Shown here: one piece after another, positions 6,948-8,763 of the stretch
Layout: each line of letters starts with the position of its first letter
Numbering within the stretch: position 1 is the stretch's first letter
Origin: S143-63 sp964425855
Lineage (GTDB): Archaea > Thermoproteota > Thermoprotei_A > Sulfolobales > Acidilobaceae
Direction: 5' to 3'
Assembly: GCA_964425855.1 (NCBI GenBank)
Contig: CAYROE010000051.1
Span: forward strand, 1 to 8,763
Length of the DNA stretch: 8,763 nt
The notes under the pieces: model-generated
The model's database searches: none
Seen by the model: the letters and a program-made list of their open reading frames with translations, nothing else
What the model was told of the DNA's origin: nothing
Translations under genes and position numbers: made by a program

Positions 6948-7676
6948 TTGCAGTTCAGAGGCCTCATAATATATGCCTCTGCAGACATACATAGCCCACA
7001 TTACTTGCCCCTCTTCAAGAACTCCCTGAAAAAACACTTGGATAACCCATGTCTTTTCATTTTGGCAGGAGACATAGTAGATAAAGGAAAAATCGGGATG
7101 GCTAAACCAGTATTCGAGGCCATAAAGGAAAGCTATTCTAAGACAAGAATCGTAGCGGTTTTCGGAAACGAAGAGTACATGGATAGAGAAGACATGTTCA
7201 TAAGTGAATACCCCGAAGTAGTATGGTTGAGAGAATCAATACACTACACTAGGTGCTCAGGTTACAAAATCTCAATTGTCGGTTCAAGAGGATCACTTAA
7301 AAGACCAACACCTTGGCAACGTAGACATATACCTAGAATAGAAGAGATTTATAGGAGGAGAGTAGCCGCCATAAGAGAATTACTATATGAGGCAAGGGAA
7401 AGATCCGACATTGTCATCCTGGTCACCCACTATGCTGTAACCAGGGCAACTATTATAGGAGAGCATCCAGCTATACATGATCAACTCTATGATCCTAGAA
7501 TTGAGAAGATAATACAGGAGACGCATCCGGACATAGCAATACACGGTCACGCACATAAGGGAAGGCCTCGAGCTAGAATCAATAATACATTGGTCTATAA
7601 TGTTGCTTTTCCCTTGTTAAGGAATATAGCAGTGATAAATATTTCACCTAAGAAAACCCTACTTGATTTCCTATAG
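6948..7676 (+). CDS. Calcineurin-like metallophosphoesterase
   Basis: This is a predicted di-metal phosphoesterase; the substrate is unknown. Numbered from the longest reading (TTG 6882, 264 residues), the motifs in order are SADIH (Asp35, His37), GDIVD (63-67), GNEE (95-98), VTHYA (His183) and HGHAH (His223, His225). The third motif is normally GNH[D/E]; here Glu97 replaces the histidine. A basic insert with RPTPWQRRH (141-149) precedes the helix before His183. I place the start at TTG 6948 because AGGTG at 6935-6939 is a well-spaced SD and this begins the protein just before the first conserved strand. ATG 6909 and TTG 6882 are alternatives without an SD. It lies close behind mscS (stop at 6875) on the same strand and is probably in the same operon. 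It has no signal peptide or membrane span, so it should be cytosolic. Confidence 0.85.
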   Translation: MQFRGLIIYASADIHSPHYLPLFKNSLKKHLDNPCLFILAGDIVDKGKIGMAKPVFEAIKESYSKTRIVAVFGNEEYMDREDMFISEYPEVVWLRESIHYTRCSGYKISIVGSRGSLKRPTPWQRRHIPRIEEIYRRRVAAIRELLYEARERSDIVILVTHYAVTRATIIGEHPAIHDQLYDPRIEKIIQETHPDIAIHGHAHKGRPRARINNTLVYNVAFPLLRNIAVINISPKKTLLDFL

Positions 7677-7753
7677 AATAGCTAGTGTAGAGTGAGATAA
7701 ACTAGTGGTTAATGATAATAAGACCTAAATATTATCTTTAGAGGGTTGGAGGG

Positions 7754-8638
7754 GTGGCAAGGACGAAGACAAACTATAAGGAAACAATATTCATCTTTTC
7801 AGTATCATTTACTGCCTTAATGCTTCTAGGTGTAGTAATCGATATAGGTCTAAGATTATTCTCCAATACGTCTCTCTCGCTCGCATCGATTCTAGTGCCA
7901 TCCCTCATACTTTCCTCTATAATAACAATACTTAGAAGACGCATCGCCCTTCTAATCATAAAGATTGCAACATATTTTATGAGTAGTGTTGATAGATCTA
8001 GAATTAAGGAGGACGACATTGTTGACCTAATGGAAGACTATGAAGAGGAGCTATTCGATATACTTGATGGGTCAGAGTATATGTACATTATCTGGTCTCT
8101 GATAAATGAAATAGCAAAGAACGTGTTAAGGAAGAACTATGACATAGTCATAATTGTAACTGAGGATGGATATCCAATTGGGTATTATCCACTAGATATA
8201 CTAGCAATGAGCGATGGAGAATTCGAGGAAATAAGTCTTCCAGACAATAAATCTGTCAAAGTAATAATCGACGAAGAAAACAATAGGGCAATGATAGTGC
8301 TAAACTCGAAGTCGTTGATGGAGTTAGTTAGAGCAGCTAAGGTCGATACGGAGGATGAAGGCCAGATTATATCTATAAAATCACTTTCATCGCTTAAACT
8401 ACTATATCTTATCGCCAAAGAAATGTACTATGCAGCTAATCCGTCTGCACCCAACGAGATTGTCGCCTATATCTCCTATAAAGCGCTAAGAAAGCTCATA
8501 GACGAGGAGATAATTAAAATCGATAACTCGCTAGAAAATAAGTTACCCTTCGAGTCGGCCGAGACAAGGCTAAGAGTACTAAAACAAGTAGAAGAAGAGG
8601 AGTCGTTACTATCTAATAACAAGAATTCTAGGCGCTAA
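7754..8638 (+). CDS. Uncharacterised membrane-anchored protein with large soluble domain
   Basis: I do not recognise this 294-residue protein. Two hydrophobic segments at about 11-36 and 42-60 look like an N-terminal membrane hairpin, followed by a basic RRR and a third moderately hydrophobic helix (63-77). The remainder, from about residue 80, is soluble and charged. It has an acidic helix (EDDIVDLMEDYEEELFDIL), a beta-rich core (YDIVIIVTEDGYPIGYY, then VKVIIDEENNRAMIVL), several helices and a Glu-rich, Asn/Arg tail. By the positive-inside rule the large domain is probably cytoplasmic. The start is GTG 7754, preceded by GAGGG (7741-7745) at eight bases and GGAGG directly adjacent. TAAATATT at 7726-7733 and GATAATA at 7714-7720 are TATA candidates in the 77-base gap, so it may have its own promoter rather than belong to the phosphoesterase operon. 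Confidence 0.8.
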   Translation: MARTKTNYKETIFIFSVSFTALMLLGVVIDIGLRLFSNTSLSLASILVPSLILSSIITILRRRIALLIIKIATYFMSSVDRSRIKEDDIVDLMEDYEEELFDILDGSEYMYIIWSLINEIAKNVLRKNYDIVIIVTEDGYPIGYYPLDILAMSDGEFEEISLPDNKSVKVIIDEENNRAMIVLNSKSLMELVRAAKVDTEDEGQIISIKSLSSLKLLYLIAKEMYYAANPSAPNEIVAYISYKALRKLIDEEIIKIDNSLENKLPFESAETRLRVLKQVEEEESLLSNNKNSRR

Positions 8639-8654
8639 AACCTAAAATAGGACA

Positions 8655-8663
8655 TCTAAATAA
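8655..8663 (+). promoter_or_regulatory. Candidate TATA box for the tRNA gene
   Basis: CTAAATAAG about 46-54 bases before the tRNA would place transcription near 8684, so the primary transcript would carry the hairpin as a short 5' leader. A second candidate, CCTAAAATA at 8641-8649, would start transcription near 8671 instead. Both are by-eye assignments. Confidence 0.35.
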
Positions 8664-8687
8664 GACATAGGATTGGGCGCGTAGGCT

Positions 8688-8708
8688 AAGACCCCTGAAT
8701 GGGGTCTT
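8688..8708 (+). repeat. Perfect 8-bp hairpin abutting the tRNA 5' end
   Basis: AAGACCCC (8688-8695) and GGGGTCTT (8701-8708) form a perfect stem around the five-base loop TGAAT. The stem ends exactly one base before the first tRNA nucleotide. It can extend by two pairs (T8687-G8709, C8686-G8710) only by using the first two tRNA bases. Confidence 0.7.
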
Positions 8709-8763
8709 GGGCCCGTAGCTCAGCCTGGTAGAGCGCCCGGCTGATAACCGGGCGGTCGGGGGT
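8709..8763 (+). tRNA. tRNA-Ile (anticodon GAU), 3' end cut by the window edge
   Basis: The cloverleaf can be read to the first T-loop base. The acceptor 5' strand is GGGCCCG (8709-8715), followed by T8 A9. The D-arm is GCTC-AGCCTGGTA-GAGC (8718-8734). The anticodon stem pairs CCCGG with CCGGG (8736-8740 and 8748-8752) around the loop CTGATAA, giving anticodon GAT at 8743-8745. A five-base variable loop (8753-8757) and the T-stem 5' strand GGGGG (8758-8762) follow. No intron interrupts the anticodon loop. GAU reads the AUC and AUU isoleucine codons. Confidence 0.95.

Noticed and set aside
7774..8418. Two - strand ORFs inside the last membrane protein gene
   Set aside because: Both are antisense shadows of a continuous + strand gene with normal codon use.
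8686..8710. C/D box reading of the hairpin, using CTGA at 8695-8698 as a D box
   Set aside because: No C box (RTGATGA) is found upstream within range, and the CTGA lies in a hairpin loop.
8673..8763. Integration (att) site of a mobile element at the tRNA-Ile gene
   Set aside because: Archaeal integrases usually target the anticodon to 3' part of tRNA genes. The repeat here matches the 5' end, and no integrase is in the window.

Overview
The window looks like a chromosomal segment of a hyperthermophilic crenarchaeon, probably in the Desulfurococcales/Pyrodictiales range. Codon use is dominated by AGA/AGG, ATA and CTA. GTG and TTG starts are frequent. Shine-Dalgarno (SD) sites are of the archaeal GGTGG/GGAGG type, promoters are TATA-like and AT-rich, intergenic gaps are short, and the gene content is archaeal (BtpA family, a probable DUF432 protein, a small zinc-ribbon protein). 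The species assignment is inference; no rRNA gene is present.

Layout. Bases 1-240 hold the 3' end of a small zinc-ribbon protein gene on the + strand. It converges on guaA (278-1861, - strand), a complete single-chain GMP synthase. A 137-base divergent promoter region separates guaA from pepA (1999-3468, +), an M17 leucyl aminopeptidase with all expected metal and catalytic residues. A BtpA-family TIM-barrel gene follows (3559-4437, +). Next comes a 174-base leader-like gap and an unrecognised gene (about 4612-5196, +) whose 5' end is odd: a strong SD and ATG lie upstream in a different frame, inside an inverted repeat.

Bases 5338-7676 form a compact operon. A DUF432-like protein gene overlaps an MscS-type mechanosensitive channel gene by 22 bases, and a calcineurin-like metallophosphoesterase gene follows closely. 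An unrecognised membrane-anchored protein (7754-8638, +) comes next. The window ends in a truncated tRNA-Ile(GAU) gene (8709-8763, +), immediately preceded by a perfect 8-bp hairpin and a degenerate copy of the tRNA 5' end.

How the genes work together. guaA (purine synthesis), pepA (peptide turnover) and tRNA-Ile are housekeeping genes with no obvious shared pathway. The only gene set that looks like a working unit is DUF432-like protein, MscS channel and phosphoesterase. I infer a membrane-tension or osmotic-stress module, with the DUF432-like protein as a partner of the channel. I saw no mobile element, CRISPR array or rRNA gene, and no stretch over 300 bases lacks a gene.
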